64,000 nucleotides of DNA. Source: Bryobacteraceae bacterium. GTDB lineage: Bacteria; Acidobacteriota; Terriglobia; Bryobacterales; Bryobacteraceae. The notes under the pieces are model-generated. The model did no database searches and was not told the DNA's origin. It saw only the letters and a list, made by a program, of their open reading frames with translations. Both the position numbers and the translations under genes were made by a program. Positions 1-8,664 of this stretch are shown here, one piece after another. The first letter of the stretch is position 1. Each line of letters begins with the position of its first letter. The stretch covers positions 1-64,000 of the forward strand of contig JAICJH010000004.1 of NCBI GenBank assembly GCA_025928545.1, in the 5' to 3' direction.

Positions 1-1147
1 GACGGAAGTAATTCTGGAAACTGATGGTGGCGAGCGTCTGGGTTTCGCGCTCGATCTTAACGCCTTCCTTCGCCTCCACTGCCTGATGCAGGCCATCGGA
101 CCAGCGACGCCCGGCCATCAGACGTCCGGTGAATTCGTCGACGATGATGACTTCGCCGTCTTTGACGACGTAATCTTTGTCCTTCTGAAAAATGACGTGA
201 GCTTTCAGAGCCTGGCCGATGTGGTGGACCCAATCGAAGGTATCCAGGTTGTACATGTTGCCGATACCGAGCAGCTTCTCAACTTTGAGAACGCCTTCCT
301 CGGTGAGGGCCGCTGTGCGGTGTTTTTCTTCGACTGTGTAATCGCCCGTCGTGTACTTTTCGCCCGGCTCCTTGCCTTCAATGACTTCGCCGCGGATGAG
401 TTGCGGAATGACTTTGTTGGCCTTGTAATACTTGTCGGTCGACTCTTCACTGGGGCCGGAGATGATCAGCGGGGTGCGGGCTTCGTCGATGAGGATGGAA
501 TCGACTTCGTCGACAATGGCGAAGTTATGGCCGCGCTGCGCGCAATTAGCCAGCTGGAACTTCATATTGTCGCGAAGATAATCGAAACCGAATTCGTTAT
601 TGGTGCCGTAGGTGACGTCGGCAGCGTAGGAAACTTTGCGCTCCTGGTCGTCGAGATCGTGAACGATGATACCGACGGTGAGGCCCAGAAATTTGTGGAT
701 GCGACCCATCCATTCCGCGTCGCGTTTGGCAAGGTAGTCGTTGACTGTGACGACGTGGACGCCTTTGCCGGAAAGTGCATTGAGATAACAGGGCGCGGTG
801 GCGACGAGCGTCTTGCCTTCGCCGGTCTTCATTTCAGCGATTTGGCCTTTGTGCAACACCATACCGCCGATCAACTGGACGTCGAAATGCCGCATGTTGA
901 GAACGCGCCAACTGGCTTCGCGGGTAACTGCGAAGGCTTCGGGCAGGAGGTCGTCGAGACTGGCGCCGCGGTCGATACGTTCCTTGAAATCAATCGTTTT
1001 GGCTGCGAGATCGATATCGGAAAGCGCGCGCATTGCCGGCTCCAGATCGTTAATCGCGGCAATGGTGGGACGCAGGGCCTTCAGTTCGCGCTCGTTGCGC
1101 GTGCCGAAGACTTTTGCCAGTCCAGAATCAATAAACTCAAAAGCCAT
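1..1147 (-). CDS. secA: Preprotein translocase ATPase SecA, N-terminal part (cut by window edge)
   Basis: Motor ATPase that drives unfolded preproteins through SecYEG at the inner membrane. Reading the minus strand from ATG at 1147 gives [20 protein letters not shown] and continues open to base 1, about 382 residues of the usual 850-950. SecA landmarks follow in order: the Walker A region [12 protein letters not shown], the segment [13 protein letters not shown], the DEAD-type box [19 protein letters not shown], and near the cut [19 protein letters not shown]. The C-terminal half, including helicase motif II and any zinc tail, lies outside the window. No strong Shine-Dalgarno sequence precedes the ATG. 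It is divergent from the ABC transporter genes at 1311. The identification is secure. Confidence 0.95.
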   Translation of the reverse strand, partial: MAFEFIDSGLAKVFGTRNERELKALRPTIAAINDLEPAMRALSDIDLAAKTIDFKERIDRGASLDDLLPEAFAVTREASWRVLNMRHFDVQLIGGMVLHKGQIAEMKTGEGKTLVATAPCYLNALSGKGVHVVTVNDYLAKRDAEWMGRIHKFLGLTVGIIVHDLDDQERKVSYAADVTYGTNNEFGFDYLRDNMKFQLANCAQRGHNFAIVDEVDSILIDEARTPLIISGPSEESTDKYYKANKVIPQLIRGEVIEGKEPGEKYTTGDYTVEEKHRTAALTEEGVLKVEKLLGIGNMYNLDTFDWVHHIGQALKAHVIFQKDKDYVVKDGEVIIVDEFTGRLMAGRRWSDGLHQAVEAKEGVKIERETQTLATISFQNYFR

Positions 1148-1310
1148 ATATAGGGATGATCTTATTTTAGCGCGAGAGAAACGCGGGTTTGGCTGTGATA
1201 CCAAAACGTTTCCGGCGGGCGCGGCGGTGAGGAATGATCCTTCTGATTATTAAGACGGCGTTTCGGAGGATAAATTACAGGCCCCGCACTCCTCGCGCTA
1301 GAATCCTGAT

Positions 1311-2219
1311 GTGCTCCCCGACTCCGCAGCGATTTCGATCCGTGGATTAACCAAACGCTACGGCCGGCTCATCGCCGTGGATCGCCTCGACCTGGAGGTT
1401 GCACGTGGTGAAATCTTTGGCTTCCTCGGGCTGAACGGCGCAGGCAAGACGACCACCATCAGAATCCTGCTGGATTTGCTGCGCCCCACCTCGGGCAATG
1501 CCGCCATCTTCGGGCATGATTGCCAGGCAGACAGTTTGAAAGCCCGTTCGTCGGTCGGATACCTGCCCGGCGAAATGGGAATCTATTCCGATTTGACGGG
1601 GCACGAATTACTGCGGTTCCTGGAACGAATCGGGGGCTGCGGCATTTCCAAAGAGAATCGCAAACAACTGACGGAGCGCTTCGAACTCGGCGACCGCGAT
1701 CTCTCAAGAAAGCTGCGGGAGTACAGCACCGGCATGAAACGCAAACTCGGGCTGATTCAGGCGTTTCAAGCCGACCCGCCGCTGCTGATTCTGGATGAGC
1801 CGACGGAAGGTCTCGATCCCGTCATGCAGGAAGCTTTCTATGAACTGCTGGCCGATGTCCGAAAGCGTGGCCGCACGGTTTTCATGTCGTCGCACGTGTT
1901 GCCCGAGGTGGAGCGGGTTTGCGACCGCATTGCCGTGCTGCGGAAAGGCCAGGTTGTATTGCTGTCCACCGTGGAGGACGCGCGCAAGCTCGCATCGCGG
2001 CGGGTGCGCATCGAATTCGACCGGGACGTTCCGGTCCCCGCTTCCCTGCCCCCGGATTATCAGTTGATCGACGCGAAACCGCGCGCCTGGATTCTCAGCG
2101 TGACTGGACAACTCGGATCGCTGCCAGCGTTCCTCGCGACGCTTCCCGTCGCGGATCTCGCGGTGGAAGAAGCCAGACTGGAAGATGTCTTGGTGAAGTA
2201 TTACCGGGATGCCGCGTGA
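1311..2219 (+). CDS. ABC transporter ATP-binding protein (ABC-2 type, CcmA/DrrA-like)
   Basis: ATPase subunit of an ABC-2 type exporter, 302 residues with a GTG start. Walker A is GLNGAGKT at about residues 40-47. The ABC signature is STGMKRKL near 139-146, Walker B plus D-loop is LLILDEPTEGLDP near 158-170, and the switch histidine lies in SSHVLPEV near 195. The C-terminal 80 residues resemble the extra domain of drug and polysaccharide exporter ATPases. Its stop overlaps the permease start (ATGA at 2216-2221), so the two are translationally coupled. The substrate cannot be told from the sequence. Confidence 0.92.
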   Translation: MLPDSAAISIRGLTKRYGRLIAVDRLDLEVARGEIFGFLGLNGAGKTTTIRILLDLLRPTSGNAAIFGHDCQADSLKARSSVGYLPGEMGIYSDLTGHELLRFLERIGGCGISKENRKQLTERFELGDRDLSRKLREYSTGMKRKLGLIQAFQADPPLLILDEPTEGLDPVMQEAFYELLADVRKRGRTVFMSSHVLPEVERVCDRIAVLRKGQVVLLSTVEDARKLASRRVRIEFDRDVPVPASLPPDYQLIDAKPRAWILSVTGQLGSLPAFLATLPVADLAVEEARLEDVLVKYYRDAA

Positions 2220-3037
2220 TGACGATGCTGCTCGCACTGGTCGGTCAACTGCTTTATCGGGTTCGCAAACTGCTACTGGCATCCGGTCTGCTGCTGGCCG
2301 GGTTCCAGATTGTACTGATTCTCCAGGCCAACGCTATTGAAGCTTCCAATTCGTTCGCGAAAATGGGCGACCTGGTTCCCGCGTTCGCGCGTGACATTCT
2401 GGGACCCTCCTTCGTGATGTTTTTGACCTTCAGAGGGATTGTCTGCCTGGGATATTTCCATCCGGTTGTGATGGGAGCCCTGGTTTCAATCGCGGTGACG
2501 CTTGCGACGGTTCCGGTGATGGAGATTGAGACCGGCTTCATCGATCTCGCGCTGGCGCGGCCGGTTGCGAGGCACTGGATCGTGACACGGTCGATTCTGG
2601 TCGCTGTGATCTCGACCGTGTATCTGCTGGCGATGATGGCCCTCGGCACCTGGATCGGACTAAATGAGTTCGCCGCCAAAAGTGCCGCGTGGCCTTCCGC
2701 GAAGCTCGTTTGCTCGCTGGCTGTCAATCTGGGATTCCTGCTGCTCTGCTGGTCGGCGATTGCGATGGCAATCGGCTGCGCGTGCCGCCGGAGAGGTTCG
2801 GCAGGAGCGATTGCGGGCCTTCTGGCACTGACTGCGTATCTGACCGATTATGTTGGCCGGGCGTGGAAACCGGCCGACTCAGTAGCGTGGCTATCGCCCT
2901 TCCGCTATTACACGCCCTTTGAATTGGTGACAGGGTCCGCTCTGCCGATGAAAAGCCTTTACGTTCTTGCCGGAGTCACGGCTCTAGCCTTCGCGTTGGC
3001 GTATATGCTCTATTCGCGCAGGGACATTTCGCATTGA
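2219..3037 (+). CDS. ABC-2 type transporter permease subunit
   Basis: Membrane partner of the ATPase encoded just upstream, 272 residues from the overlapping ATG at 2219. The sequence has about six hydrophobic segments: near residues 8-30 (LVGQLLYRV onward), around 60-75, 80-100 (VVMGALVSIAVTLATVPVM), 125-145, 160-185 and 245-265. This is the usual ABC2_membrane topology. The tail YMLYSRRDISH is short and charged. No periplasmic binding protein lies nearby, which fits an exporter. The frame is open upstream of 2219, but the overlap with the ATPase stop argues for the coupled start. Confidence 0.82.
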   Translation: MTMLLALVGQLLYRVRKLLLASGLLLAGFQIVLILQANAIEASNSFAKMGDLVPAFARDILGPSFVMFLTFRGIVCLGYFHPVVMGALVSIAVTLATVPVMEIETGFIDLALARPVARHWIVTRSILVAVISTVYLLAMMALGTWIGLNEFAAKSAAWPSAKLVCSLAVNLGFLLLCWSAIAMAIGCACRRRGSAGAIAGLLALTAYLTDYVGRAWKPADSVAWLSPFRYYTPFELVTGSALPMKSLYVLAGVTALAFALAYMLYSRRDISH

Positions 3038-3086
3038 GGCGGGAAATAAACTCAGGAACGGACCGGCGAATACCGGGAGGCGGGTA

Positions 3087-3305
3087 TCAGCGAGTTTTGT
3101 TCTGAACTGCCGCACCCTTTGCTTTCAGGGTGTCCTCGCTCATCTGTGGCGGTTTTTTTACGGGCGCACTCAGATCGGTGCCGTCTCGTTTGCGATCGCA
3201 ATCGACGCAAACGGGCCGTCCCTGATAAAAGAGGGATGTAGCCTTACCGCACTGGATACAGGGTTCGATACAGTTACGATATCGATCTTTGCGATCTCGC
3301 ACCAC
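3087..3305 (-). CDS. Small zinc-ribbon protein
   Basis: Predicted 72-residue cytoplasmic protein with two CxxC pairs (CIQCG and CVDC, 13 residues apart) that could bind one zinc ion, followed by a Lys/Pro-rich tail. I place the start at the GTG at 3303-3305 because an AGGAG motif lies 7 bases upstream. The frame stays open farther upstream, but that stretch does not look like protein. It is probably the last gene of a minus-strand string with the two membrane proteins at 3355-4223. Function unknown. Confidence 0.5.
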   Translation of the reverse strand: MVRDRKDRYRNCIEPCIQCGKATSLFYQGRPVCVDCDRKRDGTDLSAPVKKPPQMSEDTLKAKGAAVQNKTR

Positions 3306-3354
3306 TGGAGGTACTCCTGGGTTATTCTTCCCCTGTTTACACCGCGAAAAAACC

Positions 3355-3708
3355 TCAGCGCGAATTTGCCGAAGGCAGCCGCAGGTCCATGCGCACCAGG
3401 CTGGTTTGCACAGTGTATTTCGCGATTGTAATGTGCAGCTTGCCACCGTCGCGCGCGATTGCGATGTCGGTCGCATGAACCGGCAACCCAAGCTGCTGCG
3501 CGCGATCCAGAATGTTGCGATTCAATGTCGCATCCGACAGATCAACGGATGCGGGCCGGGATGCAAGATCGCGCATGTAGCGGTCGAGGCGATAGTTATC
3601 GAGATAGATGAAGCCCGCGCTGATCAGCAGGGCGCAGAGAATTGCAAGAACGCCAAAACCCGCGATGGCACGCCAAAGCGGGAGCCTTTGCGGCAACGCC
3701 GCGGTCAC
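3355..3708 (-). CDS. Hypothetical single-pass membrane protein
   Basis: Protein of 117 residues with a GTG start that overlaps the stop codon of the upstream gene (3705-4223), so the pair is probably translationally coupled. A hydrophobic segment near residues 14-36 (IAGFGVLAILCALLISAGFI) is preceded by basic residues, suggesting a signal anchor with about 80 residues outside the cytoplasm. The outer part has alternating polar/hydrophobic strands (KLHITIAKYTVQTSLVRMDL). I do not recognise a family. Confidence 0.6.
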   Translation of the reverse strand: MTAALPQRLPLWRAIAGFGVLAILCALLISAGFIYLDNYRLDRYMRDLASRPASVDLSDATLNRNILDRAQQLGLPVHATDIAIARDGGKLHITIAKYTVQTSLVRMDLRLPSANSR

Positions 3709-4223
3709 CGGTCGTAATCCGAATCGCTGTGATCGCCGCCCTTGCCGTCGGTGGTGCTTTCCGCGAAGAGTTCAGCCCAGATGTCGCCCTGCTCGGTCCA
3801 CTCGGGGGCAACCGTTCCGGAGATCTGCACTTCATCGATGTTCAGCTTTCCGTGTCCATAGGCACAGATGTATTCAATTTGAGGACGCCCCAGCTGCAGC
3901 ATGTAACCCCAGGATCCGGTTTCAACAGGCATGCGGAGACGACGGAGACATGTCCGGCAGCGATAGCGCTGATCCCAGACGGCCAAATAGAACAAACCAT
4001 ACGCGAAAAGAAACCAGACCCCGAACAGGGTTGTGTAAGAGAGATCGAACGGAAACTTGGAATAGTTGATGAACTGAAAAAATTCCGTATACGGAAGAAA
4101 AAAGAGGTTCAGAAACCAAAGGCTGCAGGCCGCTCCCATGGCCGCGGCAGCAAGCTTCAGCAAAAGAAAACCCCAGTACCGAATGTGCGATCGGACCTCG
4201 ACGAGCATGTCGCTGGCAAACAT
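3705..4223 (-). CDS. Hypothetical membrane protein with cysteine pair
   Basis: Protein of 172 residues with two hydrophobic segments, near residues 17-46 (YWGFLLLKLAAAAMGAACSL onward) and 64-85 (TTLFGVWFLFAYGLFYLAVW). Next comes a CRTC motif and an acidic C-terminus (DGKGGDHSDSDYDR). The region after the second helix (ICAYGHGKL) could be a half zinc ribbon. It is first in a minus-strand set with 3355-3708. No family recognised; a small envelope protein is the most that can be said. Confidence 0.6.
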   Translation of the reverse strand: MFASDMLVEVRSHIRYWGFLLLKLAAAAMGAACSLWFLNLFFLPYTEFFQFINYSKFPFDLSYTTLFGVWFLFAYGLFYLAVWDQRYRCRTCLRRLRMPVETGSWGYMLQLGRPQIEYICAYGHGKLNIDEVQISGTVAPEWTEQGDIWAELFAESTTDGKGGDHSDSDYDR

Positions 4224-4324
4224 GAAACCGCCTCTCCTTACAATATACGGCAGAATCGGCCACTCAGTTTACGCTTCGCGAAAATAATCGGACCGGCGAA
4301 CCATCCGCGCTCTAAACGTTATAC

Positions 4325-4768
4325 TTGGCTTACCCCTCGGCGCTTACCCGGCGGCCCGGTTCCGATAAATTGCGATTCGAATGCCAATCCGGTTGCACGA
4401 AGTGCTGCGAACAGCAGGGCTTCGTCTATCTGACCGAGGACGACATCACCCGGCTGGCGCGGTTTGTCAAATTATCCCCGGCGGCTTTCGAAAAGCAGTT
4501 CGTGTACCGCACGAAAAATCTGCGGCGCCTGCGGGTGCCCCGTCACGTTCAGTGTATTTTTCTGAAGCCGGATGGCTGCTCCGTACACGTAGCCAAGCCG
4601 CTACAGTGCCGTACTTTCCCCTACTGGCCGGAACTGGTGGACGACAAGCGCGAGTGGCTGAAGACGGCCAAGTGGTGTCCCGGGATCGGGAAGGGTCCGC
4701 TGGTGCAGATTGAAAGCGCGCGGGCCATTGCCCAGACCATGCGGGACGCGAACCCGCTGAACTACTGA
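4325..4768 (+). CDS. YkgJ-family cysteine cluster protein
   Basis: Predicted Zn- or Fe-chelating protein of the YkgJ/UPF0153 family (147 residues). The cysteines are arranged CQSGCTKCC (about residues 20-28), then CIFLKPDGC, a later PLQCRTFPYWP and KWCPG, which is the family pattern. The first possible start is TTG at 4325. A TATACT sequence directly overlaps this region, so the transcript may be leaderless. The stop overlaps the ATG of the CPBP protease gene (TGATG), suggesting an operon. The biochemical role of the family is not settled. Confidence 0.8.
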   Translation: MAYPSALTRRPGSDKLRFECQSGCTKCCEQQGFVYLTEDDITRLARFVKLSPAAFEKQFVYRTKNLRRLRVPRHVQCIFLKPDGCSVHVAKPLQCRTFPYWPELVDDKREWLKTAKWCPGIGKGPLVQIESARAIAQTMRDANPLNY

Positions 4769-5757
4769 TGCCGGCGAGTTCGAAATCTCTGAAGCCGTAC
4801 TGGATCACCGTCGGCATCGGCTGGGCGGTTCTGGCCGCTGCCGCCGCGGTGTATGCGTCGCTCCTGAAAATTCCGGCCACGCTGGCGGCGCCTCTGGCGT
4901 TGGCGTTTTTGGCCGAATATCCTTTTTACCTGCTGCCCGGGTTTAAAAACGCACGTGACCGCTTTGCCGCCGTTGGCAAACCACGAGCCGCTGGGTGGCT
5001 GGCCGCGAGCGCGGTTTTACCCTGGCTGATTTACGCCCTTGGAACGGACCACTTCAATCTCCCCGCGCTGATTGTGATGAGCAGCATCGCGGTGCTGTTG
5101 TGCTTCTGGTACGTGGCGTTTCCGCCGCATCCCGTCGCCGACCTGCTCTATCTCTGCGTGTTCGCAGTTCTCATGCTGTTGAAAGTATTCGCACGGGTTT
5201 ATCCGGCGCCGTGGCCGAAAATCGAAATGTCGGTTCTGGGACACGTCATGCTGATTCGCGTCATGGCGTTTTCATTCGTAGCCATTCGGGGTTCGGTCCC
5301 GGTGGACTACCGCTTCCTCCCGACAATGCGGGAGTCGCTGGCCGGACTCCGGTGGTTCGCGATGCTGCTGCCTGTGACGGGCGCCGCATATTGGGCGCTG
5401 GGGTTGTTTGAATTGAGGCCGCATCCGTTGAACATCGGCCTGGCGATTGGCACGTTCTTCGGGATTCTGTGGGTCACCGCCATTTCCGAAGAGTTCATCT
5501 TTCGCGGCCTGCTGCAGCCGTGGTTTGAGCACTGGACAAAGAGTTCGGCCGCGGCGCTGATCGTCACCTCGCTGCTGTTTGGAAGTGTGCACCTGAGCAT
5601 GCGCTTTCACGGCGGATTTCCCAACTGGCGATTTTCCATTGTCGCGGCAGTTCTCGGCCTCTTCTGCGGCATGGCGCGGCGCAGCACCGGCGGAATCCAG
5701 GCCGGCATGGTTGCGCACGCGTTGACTGTAGCTGTCTGGAAGATGTTCCTGCGGTAA
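4768..5757 (+). CDS. CPBP-family intramembrane metalloprotease (CAAX protease-like)
   Basis: Integral membrane protein of 329 residues with about eight hydrophobic segments. The C-terminal half carries the CPBP/Abi motifs: SEEFIFRG near residues 239-246 (EExxxR), FGSVHLS near 271-277, and AGMVAHA near 312-318. The conserved Glu, Arg and His residues are therefore present. Members of this family cleave prenylated or other membrane substrates. The start overlaps the preceding YkgJ-type gene, so the two are co-translated. The substrate here is unknown. Confidence 0.83.
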   Translation: MPASSKSLKPYWITVGIGWAVLAAAAAVYASLLKIPATLAAPLALAFLAEYPFYLLPGFKNARDRFAAVGKPRAAGWLAASAVLPWLIYALGTDHFNLPALIVMSSIAVLLCFWYVAFPPHPVADLLYLCVFAVLMLLKVFARVYPAPWPKIEMSVLGHVMLIRVMAFSFVAIRGSVPVDYRFLPTMRESLAGLRWFAMLLPVTGAAYWALGLFELRPHPLNIGLAIGTFFGILWVTAISEEFIFRGLLQPWFEHWTKSSAAALIVTSLLFGSVHLSMRFHGGFPNWRFSIVAAVLGLFCGMARRSTGGIQAGMVAHALTVAVWKMFLR

Positions 5758-7260
5758 TTACCGGCGGCGGAATTCCGCCACATAGACATCGCCGAACGTC
5801 AGCAATTCGCTGCTCCAGTTGGCAAGTTCCGGCCGCTCCGAAAACCATACACTCCAGTCGTTCACGTGCCGTTCGGGCCCGTAGATCGCGAATTTACCGG
5901 TAGCTGCAAGCTTCCCTACGCGCATCAACTGCTCCGCATAATCTACGCCGGTGGAATCTTTCGGCGGGCTGTCGAAGGGCAGAAGGTAATCTGTTCCGGC
6001 AACCGCATATCCGTCCAGATGAGCGTAGAGGAATCCCGGCAGCGGATATCCCGGGCTCCATGCGGGCGGGCGTGCCTCCACGAAGGGACTGGGAGTCAGC
6101 ACTGGTGTGGAACGGTCGGATGCGAAAGCATTCACCTCGTGGGCGGCGGCCCGCCAGTCGGAGATATCGTGACGAAAAGAGAGTTCGGCCGGATGTCCCT
6201 GGAACAGCAAAGCAGCCACGGCCATCAGGCCCGCTGCGACGCGCCATCTGTCCGGCGGCAACCAGCACGCAACGGCGGCTGTGGTCATCAGTGCGACGGC
6301 GGGGAGCAGCACGGACAGATATCTGCCGACGAACACGCTGTTCGCGCTCAGGTGGGAATACAAATAAATGACAACAGGCTGACAAAGCCACCAAGACAGG
6401 ATCAGGATCCAGGCGGAGGGCCGTACCGCATCGCGCGGCGGAGCGAATTTCGCCAGAATCCAGACCAGGCCCGCGCAGATCAATGGCACGTTCCAGTGCA
6501 GTTCGTGTTCAAACGCGTGCAAGGTGGGGATTTGAACGAAGACATGAGACTGCGCGGCGCGCGCCAACTCCAAAGCGTTGAGAGCCGGCGCAATCAGGGA
6601 ACCCATCGTCGCCAGCGCAACCACGACCCATTGAAACCACGGCGGCGCAGTTTCCCCACGGAAAAACCGGGTGATGGCGTAAATTGCGATTACCAGATAG
6701 AACGGCCAGTAGATCAGATGCACTCTCCACAGCAGCGCGGCGAAAAAGACAAAGGCCGCGGCATCGCCCCAGCGCGCGGAATCCAACCATCGGATCAGGA
6801 AGTACAGACAGCCTGCGCATGCCATGATGCCGAGCGCGTAGGGCCGGGCGTCCAGAGCGAAATAATCGATGCCGCGGAGGGAGAGGGCCGTAAACACCGC
6901 GAACCATGCGGCGCGGGGATGGATTAATCGCGCGGCGATCAGACCCACCAGCCAGAGCGCAATCCCCATGGCAATCATCGAGGGGATTCGGAATCCGACT
7001 TCCGACGGACCCGTCACCGCCATCGCCATTCGCGGCAACCAGTAATAAATGGATTGAGGAACCTGCGGCGCGATGGCGAACGAAGCATGGCCTGGATGCT
7101 TCACGACGAACAGAGTGACCAGTTCATCCACCCAGAAACTGGACGGCAGCGGCACCAGCCAGAGCCGGGCGATGCAGACGGCGAGCAAGGCAACCACAGG
7201 CCAGCGGCCAGCCTCGAACAGCGCACTGAAGCGTTGCAATCCGCTGCGTCTATCGGTCAT
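5758..7260 (-). CDS. GT-C family glycosyltransferase (GT39/ArnT-like), membrane
   Basis: Polytopic protein of 500 residues with about 10 to 12 hydrophobic segments. An acidic pair in the first outside loop (SFWVDELVTLF, residues 37-47) is typical of GT-C enzymes that use lipid-linked sugars. The C-terminal soluble stretch (from about 390) would face the periplasm. It is the only gene on this strand here and is divergent from the SGNH hydrolase at 7306. The acceptor (lipid A, protein or polysaccharide) cannot be predicted. Confidence 0.75.
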   Translation of the reverse strand: MTDRRSGLQRFSALFEAGRWPVVALLAVCIARLWLVPLPSSFWVDELVTLFVVKHPGHASFAIAPQVPQSIYYWLPRMAMAVTGPSEVGFRIPSMIAMGIALWLVGLIAARLIHPRAAWFAVFTALSLRGIDYFALDARPYALGIMACAGCLYFLIRWLDSARWGDAAAFVFFAALLWRVHLIYWPFYLVIAIYAITRFFRGETAPPWFQWVVVALATMGSLIAPALNALELARAAQSHVFVQIPTLHAFEHELHWNVPLICAGLVWILAKFAPPRDAVRPSAWILILSWWLCQPVVIYLYSHLSANSVFVGRYLSVLLPAVALMTTAAVACWLPPDRWRVAAGLMAVAALLFQGHPAELSFRHDISDWRAAAHEVNAFASDRSTPVLTPSPFVEARPPAWSPGYPLPGFLYAHLDGYAVAGTDYLLPFDSPPKDSTGVDYAEQLMRVGKLAATGKFAIYGPERHVNDWSVWFSERPELANWSSELLTFGDVYVAEFRRR

Positions 7261-7287
7261 TCCTGCCCAATGGTCCGGCCATCGTTA

Positions 7288-7293
7288 TATAAT
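7288..7293 (+). promoter_or_regulatory. Candidate -10 element with very short leader
   Basis: A perfect TATAAT lies 12 bases before the ATG at 7306. No Shine-Dalgarno motif fits between them and there is no good -35 hexamer. If this is the -10 box, the mRNA would begin only a few bases before the start codon. Inference from position only. Confidence 0.35.
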
Positions 7294-7305
7294 TCCGTAC
7301 GAACT

Positions 7306-8067
7306 ATGCCTCAACCATCCTACTTGCTGCTACTGGCGGCGACTGCATTTCCATTGGCTGTTTCCGCGCAACTCGTGGACGATTATAATCCGCCCAGAGC
7401 AAACTGCTGCCTGCTCAGCACAGCTCAGGGCCTGGCCAATGCGCTTCAGGACTGGAACCAACTCGGACGCTATCACGCGGACGATGAAAAGGTGAAAGCT
7501 CAGCCCGCCGAACCCGGCCGTGTGGTTTTCCTCGGCGATTCGATTACCGATGGCTGGAAGCTGGGGCTTTCGTTCCCAGGCAAACCTTATGTGAACCGTG
7601 GCATCAGCGGGCAGGTGCTGCCCCAGATGCTGGTGCGGATGTATCCCGATGTGATCGAGCTGGCGCCAGCCGTTATGGTTCTGCTGGGGGGCACGAACGA
7701 CATTGCGCGAAATAACGGAATGTCCACCCTGGCCATGATTCAGGAAAATACCATGGCGATTACGGAGTTGGCGCAACTCCACGGCATCAAAGTGGTCTTG
7801 TGCTCGGTGACCCCGATTGCCGACTACGGGCGCGCGAAGATGAGCGAGGGCCGCCCGCCTGCCGACATCCTGAAGGTGAATACGTGGATGAAAGATTACG
7901 CAGCGCGGGTTGGCGCCGTTTACGCCGATTACTTCAGCGCTCTGGTGGACGATAAGGGCTTTCTGAAGCCGGGAATTTCAATGGACGGTCTGCACCCCAA
8001 CCAGCAGGGCTACGAACTAATGGTGCCCGTGGTACAGGCTGCCATCGATCTGGCGATGAAGAAGTAG
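7306..8067 (+). CDS. Exported SGNH/GDSL-family hydrolase
   Basis: Esterase/acetylhydrolase-type protein of 253 residues from ATG 7306, with a signal peptide (MPQPSYLLLLAATAFPLAVS, cleavage after AQ). SGNH blocks are present: GDSITDGW (Ser79), GISGQ (Gly), GGTND (Asn131) and DGLHPNQQGY (Asp/His). The closest well-known relatives act on acetylated sugars, platelet-activating-factor-like lipids or cell-wall esters; the substrate here is unknown. The frame is open upstream to 7054, but the signal peptide fixes the start. A terminator follows at 8142. Confidence 0.88.
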   Translation: MPQPSYLLLLAATAFPLAVSAQLVDDYNPPRANCCLLSTAQGLANALQDWNQLGRYHADDEKVKAQPAEPGRVVFLGDSITDGWKLGLSFPGKPYVNRGISGQVLPQMLVRMYPDVIELAPAVMVLLGGTNDIARNNGMSTLAMIQENTMAITELAQLHGIKVVLCSVTPIADYGRAKMSEGRPPADILKVNTWMKDYAARVGAVYADYFSALVDDKGFLKPGISMDGLHPNQQGYELMVPVVQAAIDLAMKK

Positions 8068-8141
8068 CCCGAAGTGGCGAAGTGCTACGAGTATGTAAAG
8101 AAGTGCTTCGCGTAGAGACTTGATTGACCGCTGTAAATGAG

Positions 8142-8174
8142 AAGGGGCAGGGCTGTTCGCCTTGCCCCTTTTTT
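8142..8174 (+). terminator. Rho-independent terminator
   Basis: AAGGGGCA at 8142-8149 pairs with TGCCCCTT ending at 8170, with a loop of about 13 bases that can pair further (GC/GC), followed by a run of six T. It ends the SGNH hydrolase transcript. The stem may also serve the convergent gene at 8182, although the minus-strand side lacks a T run. Confidence 0.8.
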
Positions 8175-8181
8175 CATTTGA

Positions 8182-8664
8182 CTAATTCAGTTGTGCGGCG
8201 AGTTTGATCGCCAGCGGGTCGGCCAGATCTTTTGGCAGGCCGAGCACGCCCGCCACGTAATGCAGCTTCGAGAAACAGTAAAGCGGCTTGTCTCCATACA
8301 TGCCGAAGTAGCCACCCATGTGGGGAAGGTATTCCGGGCCCTTCGCCATCTGGTCTTTCGTATCCATCATCAGGAAAGCCGCATTCTGCGTGGTATCCGT
8401 GTCGATGATGAACATCTGATATTTGCGGCCTTTGACGTCGTAATCGGCCAGCGATCCGCCCGGCAGAGCCTTCATGCCGAGCAGGTGATCCGGCACCACA
8501 GTTGCGCTCACCTTGCCGGCGGCCGGAAACAAACTGGTGTAATCGAGGACGCGCGCGGGTTGTGCGGCGGCCTTCGGTACCGGCGCCGCGGCAGGCTCAG
8601 GCTCGGAACTGCATGCCATCAGACCCAGCAGCGCAGGAATCAGGAACAGCAGGTTTCTGTTCAT
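8182..8664 (-). CDS. Hypothetical lipoprotein
   Basis: Protein of 160 residues with a lipoprotein signal peptide (MNRNLLFLIPALLGLMACSS; lipobox LMAC, Cys18). An Ala/Pro-rich linker follows, then a compact domain of about 120 residues (for example DYTSLFPAAGKVSATVVPD, MGGYFGMYGDKPLYCFSKLH). It should be anchored in the envelope. The ATG overlaps the rmlB stop (8661-8664), so it is translated from the same mRNA as rmlB. Family not recognised. Confidence 0.75.
   Translation of the reverse strand: MNRNLLFLIPALLGLMACSSEPEPAAAPVPKAAAQPARVLDYTSLFPAAGKVSATVVPDHLLGMKALPGGSLADYDVKGRKYQMFIIDTDTTQNAAFLMMDTKDQMAKGPEYLPHMGGYFGMYGDKPLYCFSKLHYVAGVLGLPKDLADPLAIKLAAQLN

Noticed and set aside
86..1153. Open frame of 355 codons on the plus strand over secA
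   Set aside because: secA on the minus strand is certain from its motifs; this is an antisense shadow.
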